From Myxococcota bacterium (GTDB lineage Bacteria; Myxococcota_A; UBA9160; SMWR01): a stretch of 58,467 nt of DNA. The stretch lies in the NCBI GenBank assembly GCA_022447545.1, contig JAKVBI010000012.1:1-58467 (forward strand), given 5' to 3'. The notes beneath the pieces were generated by a model, which saw only the letters and a list, made by a program, of their open reading frames with translations, had not been told where the DNA came from and did no database searches. Below, piece after piece: positions 51,468 to 58,467 of this stretch (position 1 is the first letter of the stretch; every line of letters begins with the position of its first letter). The translations under genes were made by a program, and so were the position numbers.

Positions 51468-52994
51468 TCAGCGCCTCCAAGCCAGGAGTCGCCTGGCGAT
51501 GGCTGCCATTCGCGGCGTGAATCGAGACCGAGCATACATGCCCGCGGCGCGCCGAATTCCGTCTGCTTGCGTGGGATAGGGGTGGATCACATCGACGAAC
51601 TTTCCGAGGCCGATCTCGGACTTCATGGCAAGAGTGATCTCACTGATCATTTCTCCTGCGTGGCTGGCCACGATGGTGGCTCCCAGAATCCGGTCTTTTC
51701 CGCGTTTTGTGTGGATTCTGATGAATCCCCGATCCTCGCCGTCCAACACCGCCCGGTTCACTTCTTCGAGGGGTACGTGGTAGGTGTCGATTTCGATCCG
51801 TTGCCTGGCGGCCTCGAGCGGATTCAGACCGACCTGCGCGACTTCGGGGTCCGTGTAGATGCACCATGGCATGACCAGCGAGGAAACCTTCTGCGATGGG
51901 AACAGCAGGGCGTTGCGGACCACGAGTTTCGCCGCAGCATCTGCGGCGTGGGTGAACTGCCAGGACATGCAGACATCTCCTGCAGCGTAGACCCGGGAGT
52001 GGGTGGTCCTCAGGTAATCATCCACTCGGATCCCGAGTTGTTCATCGTATTCAATTCCTGCGCTTTCGAGGCCGAGATCCGCGATGTTGGGTGCCCGGCC
52101 GGTTCCGACCAGGAGATGGTCGATCGTTTGGATGCCTGCATCTTTTCCCGACCTCCTCAGGTGCAGCTGCTTCTCGGACCCGATTCGCTGGACCCGATCG
52201 ATCGAGCACCCGAGAACGAGTTCGACGCCTTCGGACTGGAGTTGACGGCCCACGATTTCCGCTGCATCACTGTCCTCGCGTGTCAGGATCCGGTCGGCGA
52301 CATCAAAAAGGGTGACCTCAGATCCCAGGCGCGCGAACACTTGCGCGAGTTCGCAGCCAATCGGTCCTGCTCCAACGATTCCGAGACGCCGGGGCAGTTC
52401 TTGGAGTTCGAACACGTTTTCGCTCGTCAGGGGGTCGGCGTCGGAAAGTCCCGGGATCGGGGGCAGGGTCGGTCGCGCGCCAGTGGCGATGACCGCTCGG
52501 GAGAATCGAAGGCTCTGATCCCCGACGCTCACCCGGTCGGGTCCGTCGAAGCGGGCGTTTCCGAAGTATACGTCGACCCCCAGTTCGTCGCGGTAGCGGG
52601 TCGCCGAGTCCTCGGCGCTGATCCGAGCGCGGACCTCCCGCATTCGCCCCATGACACCGGCGAAGTCCACGTCTTCGGTCGATCCCTTTGCCATTTGCAA
52701 CGCCGTGGTGTGCCGGATCCGGGCCAATCGCCGAGTCGAGTGGATGAGGCTTTTCGATGGTACGCACCCGGTGTTGAGGCAATCGCCCCCCATGCGATTC
52801 CGTTCGATCAGTGCGACTCGGGCTCCGATGCCTGCAGCCACCGAGGCCGTGATCAGCCCCGCGGAACCGGCGCCGATTACGACGAGGTTGTAGCGCCCCG
52901 GGGGTTCCGGATTCCGCCAGTCGTCTGGCCGAACGTTTCGAAGCCATTGGTCGTCGTGGGGATTGGATGTGTCTTCGCTGTGGGCGTCCGTCAT
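51468..52994 (-). CDS. Mercuric-reductase-like pyridine nucleotide-disulfide oxidoreductase
   Basis: A 508-residue FAD/NAD(P)H disulfide oxidoreductase. FAD-binding LVVIGAGSAGLITA at about 37-50, redox-active disulfide Cys72/Cys77 in GGDCLNTGCVPSK, NAD(P)-binding GIVGAGPIGCELA, FAD-closing VYAAGDV, and the dimerisation domain ending VIHPYPTQADGIRR. It belongs to the 'mercuric reductase-like' group: the C-terminal vicinal cysteines and N-terminal metal-binding domain of MerA are absent, so it is probably not a mercury enzyme. Substrate unknown. Its start overlaps the stop of the VTT membrane gene by 4 nt; the same two domains are fused or adjacent in several bacteria. Confidence 0.87.
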   Translation of the reverse strand: MTDAHSEDTSNPHDDQWLRNVRPDDWRNPEPPGRYNLVVIGAGSAGLITASVAAGIGARVALIERNRMGGDCLNTGCVPSKSLIHSTRRLARIRHTTALQMAKGSTEDVDFAGVMGRMREVRARISAEDSATRYRDELGVDVYFGNARFDGPDRVSVGDQSLRFSRAVIATGARPTLPPIPGLSDADPLTSENVFELQELPRRLGIVGAGPIGCELAQVFARLGSEVTLFDVADRILTREDSDAAEIVGRQLQSEGVELVLGCSIDRVQRIGSEKQLHLRRSGKDAGIQTIDHLLVGTGRAPNIADLGLESAGIEYDEQLGIRVDDYLRTTHSRVYAAGDVCMSWQFTHAADAAAKLVVRNALLFPSQKVSSLVMPWCIYTDPEVAQVGLNPLEAARQRIEIDTYHVPLEEVNRAVLDGEDRGFIRIHTKRGKDRILGATIVASHAGEMISEITLAMKSEIGLGKFVDVIHPYPTQADGIRRAAGMYARSRFTPRMAAIARRLLAWRR

Positions 52995-53803
52995 TCGAGG
53001 TTCCTGGTGGAGGCCGGCGATGGGGCCGGCGACTTTGGAGGGGTCGCGTTGGGTGATGGACTCACCAATGCATTCGATCGGTCCAGGGCGCGCCGGGCCG
53101 TGCGGGTCACGAGGACCACGACCATCAAGGTGGCGAGAGCGCCCAGTCCCAGCAGTGCGTACTCCTCGATGCCCCGCTCGGTTCGCGTTCCCGATGTGAT
53201 GGCGGCAACGTCCCCGATGAGTCGGCCGGTATACACGTAGAGCAGAGTGCCTGGCAGCATTCCCACCGAGGCGATCGCATAGTCGGAGAAGCGAATCTTC
53301 GTCAGGCCCAGTGCGTAGTTGAGCAGGTTGAAGGGGAAGACGGGAGAGAGGCGCAGCAGAAGCACGATCTTGAGCCCCTGCTCGGCCACTGCCGTGTCGA
53401 TGGCCGCATACCTGGGGTCGCTCTGAATCCGTTTTTCCACGGCGTCACGGGCGACGTGGCGACCGACGAGAAAGGCCAACCAGGAGCCCATACAGGCCGC
53501 CGCAAAGACATAGAGGGTTCCCTTCATGATCCCGAACAAGGCACCTGCGGTGAGGGTCAGCAGCGATCCGGGGACGAAGGCGAGAACGGCCACTGCGTAG
53601 GCGGAGATGAAGACCACGGGACCCCAGGGGCCGAGTCCTTCCAGCCGGCTCACGAATTCAGTGAACGCGTCGGCCCCTGGATTCACGAACTTGGCCGCGA
53701 GGGCGAGGAGCAGCAGGATCGCGAGGCCCAGAATGACTCTGCGTCCCCACCCCTGGGATTGCGAGCGGGATTCTGCGCCGTCGCTGGTTTCCTGTTGGTT
53801 CAT
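52991..53803 (-). CDS. VTT domain (TVP38/TMEM64, DedA-like) membrane protein
   Basis: A 270-residue membrane protein with about five to six spans. TM1 at about 23-42, then the VTT block: AYAVAVLAFVPGSLLTLTAGALFGIMKGTLYV and LLLRLSPVFPFNLLNYALGLTKIRFSDYAIASVGMLPGTLLYVYTG, the signature of TVP38/TMEM64 proteins. These are related to DedA flippases and to eukaryotic VMP1/TMEM41 lipid scramblases. ATG 53803 gives the normal polar N-terminus. It overlaps the start of the mercuric-reductase-like gene by 4 nt (ATGA), so the two proteins are likely a functional pair. Confidence 0.88.
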   Translation of the reverse strand: MNQQETSDGAESRSQSQGWGRRVILGLAILLLLALAAKFVNPGADAFTEFVSRLEGLGPWGPVVFISAYAVAVLAFVPGSLLTLTAGALFGIMKGTLYVFAAACMGSWLAFLVGRHVARDAVEKRIQSDPRYAAIDTAVAEQGLKIVLLLRLSPVFPFNLLNYALGLTKIRFSDYAIASVGMLPGTLLYVYTGRLIGDVAAITSGTRTERGIEEYALLGLGALATLMVVVLVTRTARRALDRSNALVSPSPNATPPKSPAPSPASTRNLE

Positions 53804-54207
53804 CGAGTTCCAGCCCCATCGAGTCTCGGTGGGCCCGCTCGTGCCCTGGAGCGCCAAGCTAGCGAATCGCCCGAGCACGGCATGGATCCGAACGCTCTCC
53901 GCGCTGGATCTGGGTTATGATCGCCGCGGACGCTGGTCGACGTGAAGCTCCGAGCGGTCACCGAACGGCATCCTCCGGTGAGCCTGAGGCCTGTCGTTTC
54001 GGAGACTCGACTTTGCAGGAATCCCGGCGGTTGCCGACGGATCGAACGCCGCGTCGACGAATTGGCCGTTGTGAACGGGGCGATGTGGTTTGGAGTGATA
54101 TCGGGCCACCCGAGTCGGGAGCCGGAACCAGACGGAATTGGGGCCTCGATCTGGGCCTGCGATGAGTCAGAAACAATCAACCGCAATGGAAGAACGGGAG
54201 ATCGATT
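53804..54207. other. Divergent gap between VTT gene and SDR gene
   Basis: A 404-bp gap between divergent genes, expected to carry both promoters. No credible gene: the frames open here are low-complexity and not related to known proteins. No terminator or repeat stands out. Confidence 0.5.
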
Positions 54208-55119
54208 GTGAGTGAAGTTCGATTCGACGGACGAGTAGCCATCGTCACTGGCGCCGGCGGCGGCCTGGGGAAGACCTATGCCCTGATGCTCGCTTCTCGC
54301 GGAGCGGCTGTGGTCGTGAATGATCTCGGCGGAAACGCCGACGGCACGGGTGGCGGATCGAGCATGGCGGACCAGGTCGTGGAGGAGATCCTTCAAGCGG
54401 GAGGCAAGGCCGTCGCGAACTACGATTCCGTCGCGACGCCCGAAGGTGGGGAAAACATCACAAAAACGGCCATTGAGAACTTCGGCAAGGTCGACATCGT
54501 GGTCAACAATGCGGGCATCCTACGGGACAAGACCTTCGTGAAACTCGAACCCGAGAATCTCAATGCGGTTCTGGACGTGCATCTCAAAGGGGCTTTCTTC
54601 GTTACACAGCCCGCTTTCCGCAGCATGAAGGAGAACAACTACGGTCGAATCGTGGTTGCAGCGTCGGGCGCCGGTGTCTTTGGGAATTTTGGGCAGACCA
54701 ATTATGGTGCGGCGAAGATGGGGTTGGTGGGGCTCTCCAACGTTCTCGCCGTCGAGGGAGCCAAGTACGGGATCAAGAGCAATGTGATCACCCCCGTGGC
54801 CCTCACCCGTCTTACCCAGGACCTGATGGGGAACATCGATGTCGATCTCTCGCCCGAATACGTGACGCCGCTGGTCGCGTACCTGTGTTCCGAGGCTTGC
54901 GAGTCGACCCATGAAATCTTCGACGTGGGTGCTGGTCACTACGCGCGGATCTTTATCGGTCTTTCGAGCGGCTGGACGGCGGCCAAGGGTGGACCGCCCA
55001 CCATCGAGGAGTTGCGTGACAATTTTGAAACCGTTCGCAACCCCTCGGATTACACGATTCCCGACAGCATCGCAGGGGAAACCATGTCGATGATTCAAGC
55101 CGCCAAGAAGCGGGTCTGA
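54208..55119 (+). CDS. SDR oxidoreductase, MFE-2-type (3R)-hydroxyacyl-CoA dehydrogenase-like
   Basis: A 303-residue short-chain dehydrogenase. It has the NAD-binding TGAGGGLG (14-21), NNAG (100-103) and catalytic Ser153, Tyr166 and Lys170 (TNYGAAK). The N-terminal MSEVRFDGRVAIVTGAGGGLGKTYA and the region VVVNDLGGNADGTGGG resemble the dehydrogenase domain of peroxisomal multifunctional enzyme type 2 (HSD17B4), which oxidises (3R)-hydroxyacyl-CoA or steroid side-chain CoA. The longer C-terminal tail (about 250-303) fits this subfamily. Start is GTG 54208 with GGGAG upstream. The hydratase-2 gene follows after 18 bp, so together they reconstitute MFE-2. Confidence 0.85.
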   Translation: MSEVRFDGRVAIVTGAGGGLGKTYALMLASRGAAVVVNDLGGNADGTGGGSSMADQVVEEILQAGGKAVANYDSVATPEGGENITKTAIENFGKVDIVVNNAGILRDKTFVKLEPENLNAVLDVHLKGAFFVTQPAFRSMKENNYGRIVVAASGAGVFGNFGQTNYGAAKMGLVGLSNVLAVEGAKYGIKSNVITPVALTRLTQDLMGNIDVDLSPEYVTPLVAYLCSEACESTHEIFDVGAGHYARIFIGLSSGWTAAKGGPPTIEELRDNFETVRNPSDYTIPDSIAGETMSMIQAAKKRV

Positions 55120-55137
55120 GGGAACGGGAGAACAGAC

Positions 55138-55992
55138 ATGCCCATCGATCGTGAACTGGCCATGGCCAATGAATTTCCGGAGGGTGAGGGCGCCTACACT
55201 CGCGACCAGGTGATTCTCTACCACCTGGGGGTGGGGGCAGGAGTCCCCGCCACGGATGCAGGTGAACTCGAGTACACCTACGAGAAGAATCTAAAGGTTC
55301 TTCCCAGCTTCGCTGTGATTCCGAACACGGGTGCCATGGGGGGCTTGGGGAGTGCGCCGGGGTTGACCTTCAACCTGGCGTCCCTTCTCCACGGCGAGAA
55401 TGACATCGAAATCCACCGACCTCTGCCGCCCGAGGCCAAGATTCGCTCGGTGGCGCGGGTGGCGGAGGTGTTCGACAAGGGCAAAGCCGCTCTGGTGATT
55501 CTGGAAACCAACACCAACGACGAGTCGGGTGAGCCGCTGTTTACCAACCGCATGTCCCTGTTCATTCGGGGAGAGGGCGGGTTCGGCGGCGACTCAGGTC
55601 CCAAGGTGGGGAATGCGGCGCCGGATCGCGAACCGGACGGGGTGGTGGAGAAGAGTACTTTGCCCCAACAGGCGCTGATCTACCGCCTCTCCGGGGACAA
55701 GAACCCCCTCCACGCCGATCCTGAATTCGCGAAGTTGGCGGGCTTCGATACGCCCATCATCCACGGGCTCTGCTCCTATGGAATCGTCTGCAAAGCGATC
55801 GTGGACGAGGTGTTCGGCGGAGACGTGAACAAGGTGGCACGCTATCAGGCTCGCTTTGCTGGAATTGGTTTTCCCGGCGAAACCTACCGGATCTCCTACT
55901 GGAACGAGGGGGGGAAGGTGCTGGTGGAGGCCAGGTCAGTCGAGCGAGATGCCATGATCATTTCCAACTGTGCCTTCACGGTGCGCGAATAG
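55138..55992 (+). CDS. MaoC-like 2-enoyl-CoA hydratase 2
   Basis: A 284-residue double hot-dog protein. The C-terminal half carries the hydratase-2 motif YRLSGDKNPLHADPEFAKLAGF (182-203) with catalytic Asp187 and His192, followed by IIHGLCSYG; the N-terminal half is a second, degenerate hot-dog. This matches the hydratase 2 part of peroxisomal MFE-2 and bacterial ChsH-like or PhaJ relatives, adding water to enoyl-CoA to give (3R)-hydroxyacyl-CoA. With the preceding SDR it makes two successive beta-oxidation steps. Starts at ATG 55138 with GGGAGAACAGAC before it. Confidence 0.9.
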   Translation: MPIDRELAMANEFPEGEGAYTRDQVILYHLGVGAGVPATDAGELEYTYEKNLKVLPSFAVIPNTGAMGGLGSAPGLTFNLASLLHGENDIEIHRPLPPEAKIRSVARVAEVFDKGKAALVILETNTNDESGEPLFTNRMSLFIRGEGGFGGDSGPKVGNAAPDREPDGVVEKSTLPQQALIYRLSGDKNPLHADPEFAKLAGFDTPIIHGLCSYGIVCKAIVDEVFGGDVNKVARYQARFAGIGFPGETYRISYWNEGGKVLVEARSVERDAMIISNCAFTVRE

Positions 55993-56091
55993 CAGGGGAA
56001 CTCGAGGAGTTTCTCAGGACGACTCCCGACAGGGTGACGTGTCTGGGCTGGATTGGAAATGGGGAGTGATCTTTCGAGGAGGTGCGCACGG

Positions 56092-56433
56092 ATGATTGTG
56101 AGTTTCGACATCGATGGGACCATGGAATTTGGTGATCCCCCGGGACCGCTGACGGTGGATTTCGTCCGGCGTGCGAGGGCTCTGGGGTACACGATCGGTA
56201 GCGCATCGGATCGGCCCATCCGAAACCAGCGGGATCTCTGGGAACAGCACGAACTCGAGATGGATTTCATCACCCTCAAGCACAACCTGAAGGATGTGCG
56301 AGAGCAGATGCCCCCGGCTGATCGGTACCTCCACATCGGCGATACCGAAGTCGATCGTCATTTTGCCAAACTGGCCGGCTTCGATTTCTCGTTCGGTCAC
56401 GAGGTCACGGACCCCGAGTCCTGGCTCGACTAG
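56092..56433 (+). CDS. Small HAD-superfamily protein
   Basis: A 113-residue minimal haloacid-dehalogenase fold. Motif I is FDIDGTMEF at 4-12, with both aspartates; motif II may be the Ser in IGSASDRP; a lysine in LKHNLKDV may be motif III; motif IV is IGDTEVDRHFA. There is no cap domain, so it should act on a large substrate or not at all. GGAGG lies 9 bases before ATG 56092. It sits between MaoC and BKACE genes in the same orientation; a phosphatase of unknown substrate is plausible. Confidence 0.68.
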   Translation: MIVSFDIDGTMEFGDPPGPLTVDFVRRARALGYTIGSASDRPIRNQRDLWEQHELEMDFITLKHNLKDVREQMPPADRYLHIGDTEVDRHFAKLAGFDFSFGHEVTDPESWLD

Positions 56434-56493
56434 CGGTTCCCCTCACAGCCTCCGAGCGCGTATGCTGGCGCTTCAACGCGCCGGAGGTAGCCC

Positions 56494-57393
56494 GTGTCTC
56501 ACCGCATCGACGAGCCTGTCATCATCGAGGCCGCCATCAATGGCATGACCTCGCCACAGCGCAATCCACACGTTCCTCGGGAACCCGAGGAGATTGTGGC
56601 CGATACCTTGCGTTGTTTGGATGCTGGAGCCCGACTGATCCACGCCCACAATCGGGACATCTCTCTGGTGGGGGCGGATGCTGCCGAGGACTACCTCGCG
56701 GCTTGGCGGCCGATCATCGCGGAGCGGCCCGACACCCTCTGGTACCCCACCCTCACTGCTTCGAAGGCCAGTGCCACGGCCCTTGAACACGTGGAGATCC
56801 TGCAGCGTGAAATTGGTTTGCGGGTGGGGCTTGTGGATCCGGGTTCCACCAACATCGGCTCTCCCGATGCCGAGGGACTCCCCGTGGGAGGGGTCTACGC
56901 CAACAGTTACGAGGAGATCCGCGCGGCCTTCGCATTCTGCGAGGAGCGCCAGCTGGGACCGGCTCTCGCCATCTACGAACCGGGCTTCCTGCAGACCACA
57001 CTGACCTTTCTCAGGGCAGGTAGGCTCCCTGCTGGTTCCATGGCAAAACTCTACTTCGGAGGCGAGTGGGGTCTCATGGCCGAGGCACCCGGGGTCACCT
57101 TCGGACTGCCGCCCACGGAGAACGCCCTGGCCGCGTACCTCGACATGCTCGATGGCACCGACCTGCCGTGGTCTGTGTCGGTTTGGGGAGGAGACCTGCT
57201 CGAGACCCCGGTGGCGCGCATGGCCCTCGAGCGGGGCGGCCACCTGCACGTCGGGATCGAAGAGCACTTCAGCCCGGAGCGCAAACCCACCAACGAGGAG
57301 TTGGTGGCGGAGGCTGCGGAACTGTGTGCGAAGGTGGGGCGGCCGCTGGCGACGAGCGCTGAGACGGCCGAGATCCTCGGGCTTCCCAGCTGA
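56494..57393 (+). CDS. BKACE family (DUF849) beta-keto acid cleavage enzyme
   Basis: A 299-residue TIM-barrel of the BKACE family, which cleaves beta-keto acids with acetyl-CoA in a zinc-dependent retro-Claisen reaction. The metal histidines are His50 and His52 in LIHAHNRD, and the conserved glutamate region reads GGHLHVGIEEHF. The start IIEAAINGM is typical (AVNGxxT family opening). Compared with the lysine-fermentation enzyme Kce, the loop before the C-terminal motif (SVSVWGGDLLETPVA) and EEHF differ, so the substrate is likely not 3-keto-5-aminohexanoate. Start is GTG 56494. Followed 63 bp later by a class III CoA-transferase. Confidence 0.83.
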   Translation: MSHRIDEPVIIEAAINGMTSPQRNPHVPREPEEIVADTLRCLDAGARLIHAHNRDISLVGADAAEDYLAAWRPIIAERPDTLWYPTLTASKASATALEHVEILQREIGLRVGLVDPGSTNIGSPDAEGLPVGGVYANSYEEIRAAFAFCEERQLGPALAIYEPGFLQTTLTFLRAGRLPAGSMAKLYFGGEWGLMAEAPGVTFGLPPTENALAAYLDMLDGTDLPWSVSVWGGDLLETPVARMALERGGHLHVGIEEHFSPERKPTNEELVAEAAELCAKVGRPLATSAETAEILGLPS

Positions 57394-57456
57394 GCCGGCG
57401 GGTTCGGAATCCATCCCAGCGGGCTGTACGAGCCCGATTCGCGAGGACACGACAGC

Positions 57457-58467
57457 ATGACAGCCGGGGCTCTTTCCCGAATCAGAATCTGCGATTTCAC
57501 CGGTCAGTTGGCCGGCGCCGGAGCCACGAGGTTTCTCTCGGCCTTTGGTGCCGATGTCATCCGCGTGGAAGATCCCGTCCGGCAGGGACGCTGGGACATC
57601 CTTCGCGGCACTCCCCCGTTTCCCGAGGGCAAGTCGGGTCTCGAGGTGGGAGGGGGGTTCAACAATCACAACGTCGAGAAGCGCGGTATCACTCTCAACC
57701 TTCGGAGCGATCGCGGCTGCGAATTGTTACGAGACTTGATCGCGCAGTCGGATGTCGTCAGCGAAAACTTCGCGACTGGGGTGATGGAACGGCTCGGCTT
57801 CGGATACGAGCAGTTGTGCGAGATCAAGCCGGACATCATCTACGTTTCCAACTGCGGCTTCGGACAAACGGGACCCTACCGGACCTACAAGACCTGGGGC
57901 CCCATCGTGCAGGCCATCTCGGGGCTCACCTTCACGTCGGGCCTTCCCGGAGAGCCTCCGGCGGGATGGGGCTATTCCTACATGGATCACACCGGGGGCT
58001 ACTACATGACCATCGCGATTCTGATGGCCCTGGTGCACCGCACGCGCACTGGAGAGGGTCAGTGGGTCGACATGTCGTGCACGGAAGCAGGGGCCACCCT
58101 CAACGGACCTGCGATCCTCGACTTCACGGTCAATGGACGAAAGGCTCGGCGACCCGGGATGCCCCACAGCAACCGCAACACCTGGCCCGCCATGGCGCCC
58201 CATGGGATCTACCCCGTCCGGGGCGAGGACCGTTGGATCGCCTTCTCGTGTCGCAGTGACGACGAGTGGGCCCGACTTGCCGGTCAGATCGATCGAGATT
58301 GGGCGCGGATGGAGCGCTTCGCACATCTGGCTGGGCGCTTGGAGCAACAGGACGAACTCGATGCACTGGTAGGCACCTGGACTGCCTCCCACGACGGGCG
58401 TGAGTTGGCCGCCCGCCTACAGGCCGACGGTCTGCCTGCAACCTCGGTGCAGTCTCCCGAGGAGCGG
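57457..58467 (+). CDS. Class III (CaiB/BaiF) CoA-transferase, 3' end outside window
   Basis: The frame runs from ATG 57457 to the last base of the window without a stop: 337 residues seen of an expected ~400. Type III signatures are LAGAGATRFLSAFGADVIRVE near the start, GITLNLRSDRG, VVSENFATGVMERLG, and MDHTGGYY with the catalytic Asp177. Such enzymes move CoA between acids, for example carnitine, formyl, succinyl or bile-acid substrates. The second domain is partly present (HTRTGEGQWVDMSCTEA onwards). Together with the SDR, MaoC and BKACE genes it points to activation and breakdown of a carboxylic acid. Substrate not determinable here. Confidence 0.88.
   Translation, partial: MTAGALSRIRICDFTGQLAGAGATRFLSAFGADVIRVEDPVRQGRWDILRGTPPFPEGKSGLEVGGGFNNHNVEKRGITLNLRSDRGCELLRDLIAQSDVVSENFATGVMERLGFGYEQLCEIKPDIIYVSNCGFGQTGPYRTYKTWGPIVQAISGLTFTSGLPGEPPAGWGYSYMDHTGGYYMTIAILMALVHRTRTGEGQWVDMSCTEAGATLNGPAILDFTVNGRKARRPGMPHSNRNTWPAMAPHGIYPVRGEDRWIAFSCRSDDEWARLAGQIDRDWARMERFAHLAGRLEQQDELDALVGTWTASHDGRELAARLQADGLPATSVQSPEER

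Noticed and set aside
51468-52994. True mercuric reductase (merA)
   Set aside because: The C-terminal vicinal cysteines and the N-terminal metal-binding domain are missing and there are no mer genes nearby.
51567-53240. A 557-residue plus-strand frame across the flavoprotein gene
   Set aside because: It is antisense to a gene with complete FAD and disulfide motifs and shows no motifs of its own.
56473-57669. A 398-residue minus-strand frame across the BKACE gene
   Set aside because: Antisense to BKACE, which has the metal motif and normal length.

Overview
The window is a GC-rich, gene-dense bacterial chromosome segment with about 50 protein genes, three tRNA genes and one SRP RNA. I see no insertion sequence, prophage, CRISPR array or rRNA. 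The gene content points to a Gram-negative member of the former Deltaproteobacteria, most likely the Myxococcota or a neighbouring uncultured lineage. The supporting features are a quinol-oxidising Alternative Complex III operon, an MglA/MglB polarity switch beside recR-ybaB-dnaX-ffs, an elongation factor G of the spirochaete/planctomycete/delta 'spd' (mitochondrial EFG1-like) type, and DUF1302/DUF1329 and RND/LolA-like envelope proteins. This placement is an inference from gene content, not from a phylogeny.

Layout. 0-5.2 kb: the end of a DUF1302-type outer-membrane barrel gene, convergent with a DUF1329 gene, then PAC2 and Trm112 proteins. 5.5-13.2 kb: a tightly overlapping actABCDEF operon for Alternative Complex III, preceded by a possible promoter and an inverted repeat; no terminal oxidase genes follow. 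13.3-20.5 kb: a rhomboid protease, a metallo-beta-lactamase-fold protein lacking its metal ligands and coupled to purU, an untranslated segment ending in a strong terminator-like hairpin, kdsB, a PPi-type phosphofructokinase and an AtoE transporter. 20.5-30.5 kb: two MFS permeases, an SH3 envelope protein, tRNA-Asn, and a greA - adenylate cyclase - TPR lipoprotein - FN3 lipoprotein unit whose last three genes overlap by 4 nt, then a CAAX-type protease, RidA, a small unknown protein and tRNA-Pro.

30.6-41 kb: an RND/MMPL transporter convergent with a LolA-like periplasmic protein, then rpe-rsmB, fmt-def and priA on the minus strand, and a spermidine-synthase-like protein diverging from priA with overlapping start codons. 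41-45.4 kb: tRNA-Ser - ffs - dnaX - ybaB - recR - mglB - mglA, all minus strand. 45.7-50.8 kb: infA, a hexapeptide acyltransferase, a stand-alone 10-formyl-THF hydrolase-like protein, spd-type fusA and a KaiC-like ATPase. 50.8-58.5 kb: a TerB-like protein, a VTT membrane protein coupled to a mercuric-reductase-like flavoprotein, then an acyl-CoA catabolism group: SDR and MaoC proteins equivalent to the two halves of peroxisomal MFE-2, a minimal HAD protein, a BKACE-family enzyme and a class III CoA-transferase cut by the window end.

How it fits together: an aerobic or facultatively respiring cell feeds electrons from acyl-CoA oxidation through quinol and Complex III, and has an elaborate outer membrane with lipid-handling RND, LolA-like and DUF1302/1329 proteins. 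The most promising leads for undescribed biology are the KaiC-like ATPase behind spd-type EF-G, the coupled cyclase/TPR/FN3 envelope module, the ligand-less MBL protein tied to PurU, and the hairpin-rich untranslated region at 16.8-16.95 kb.
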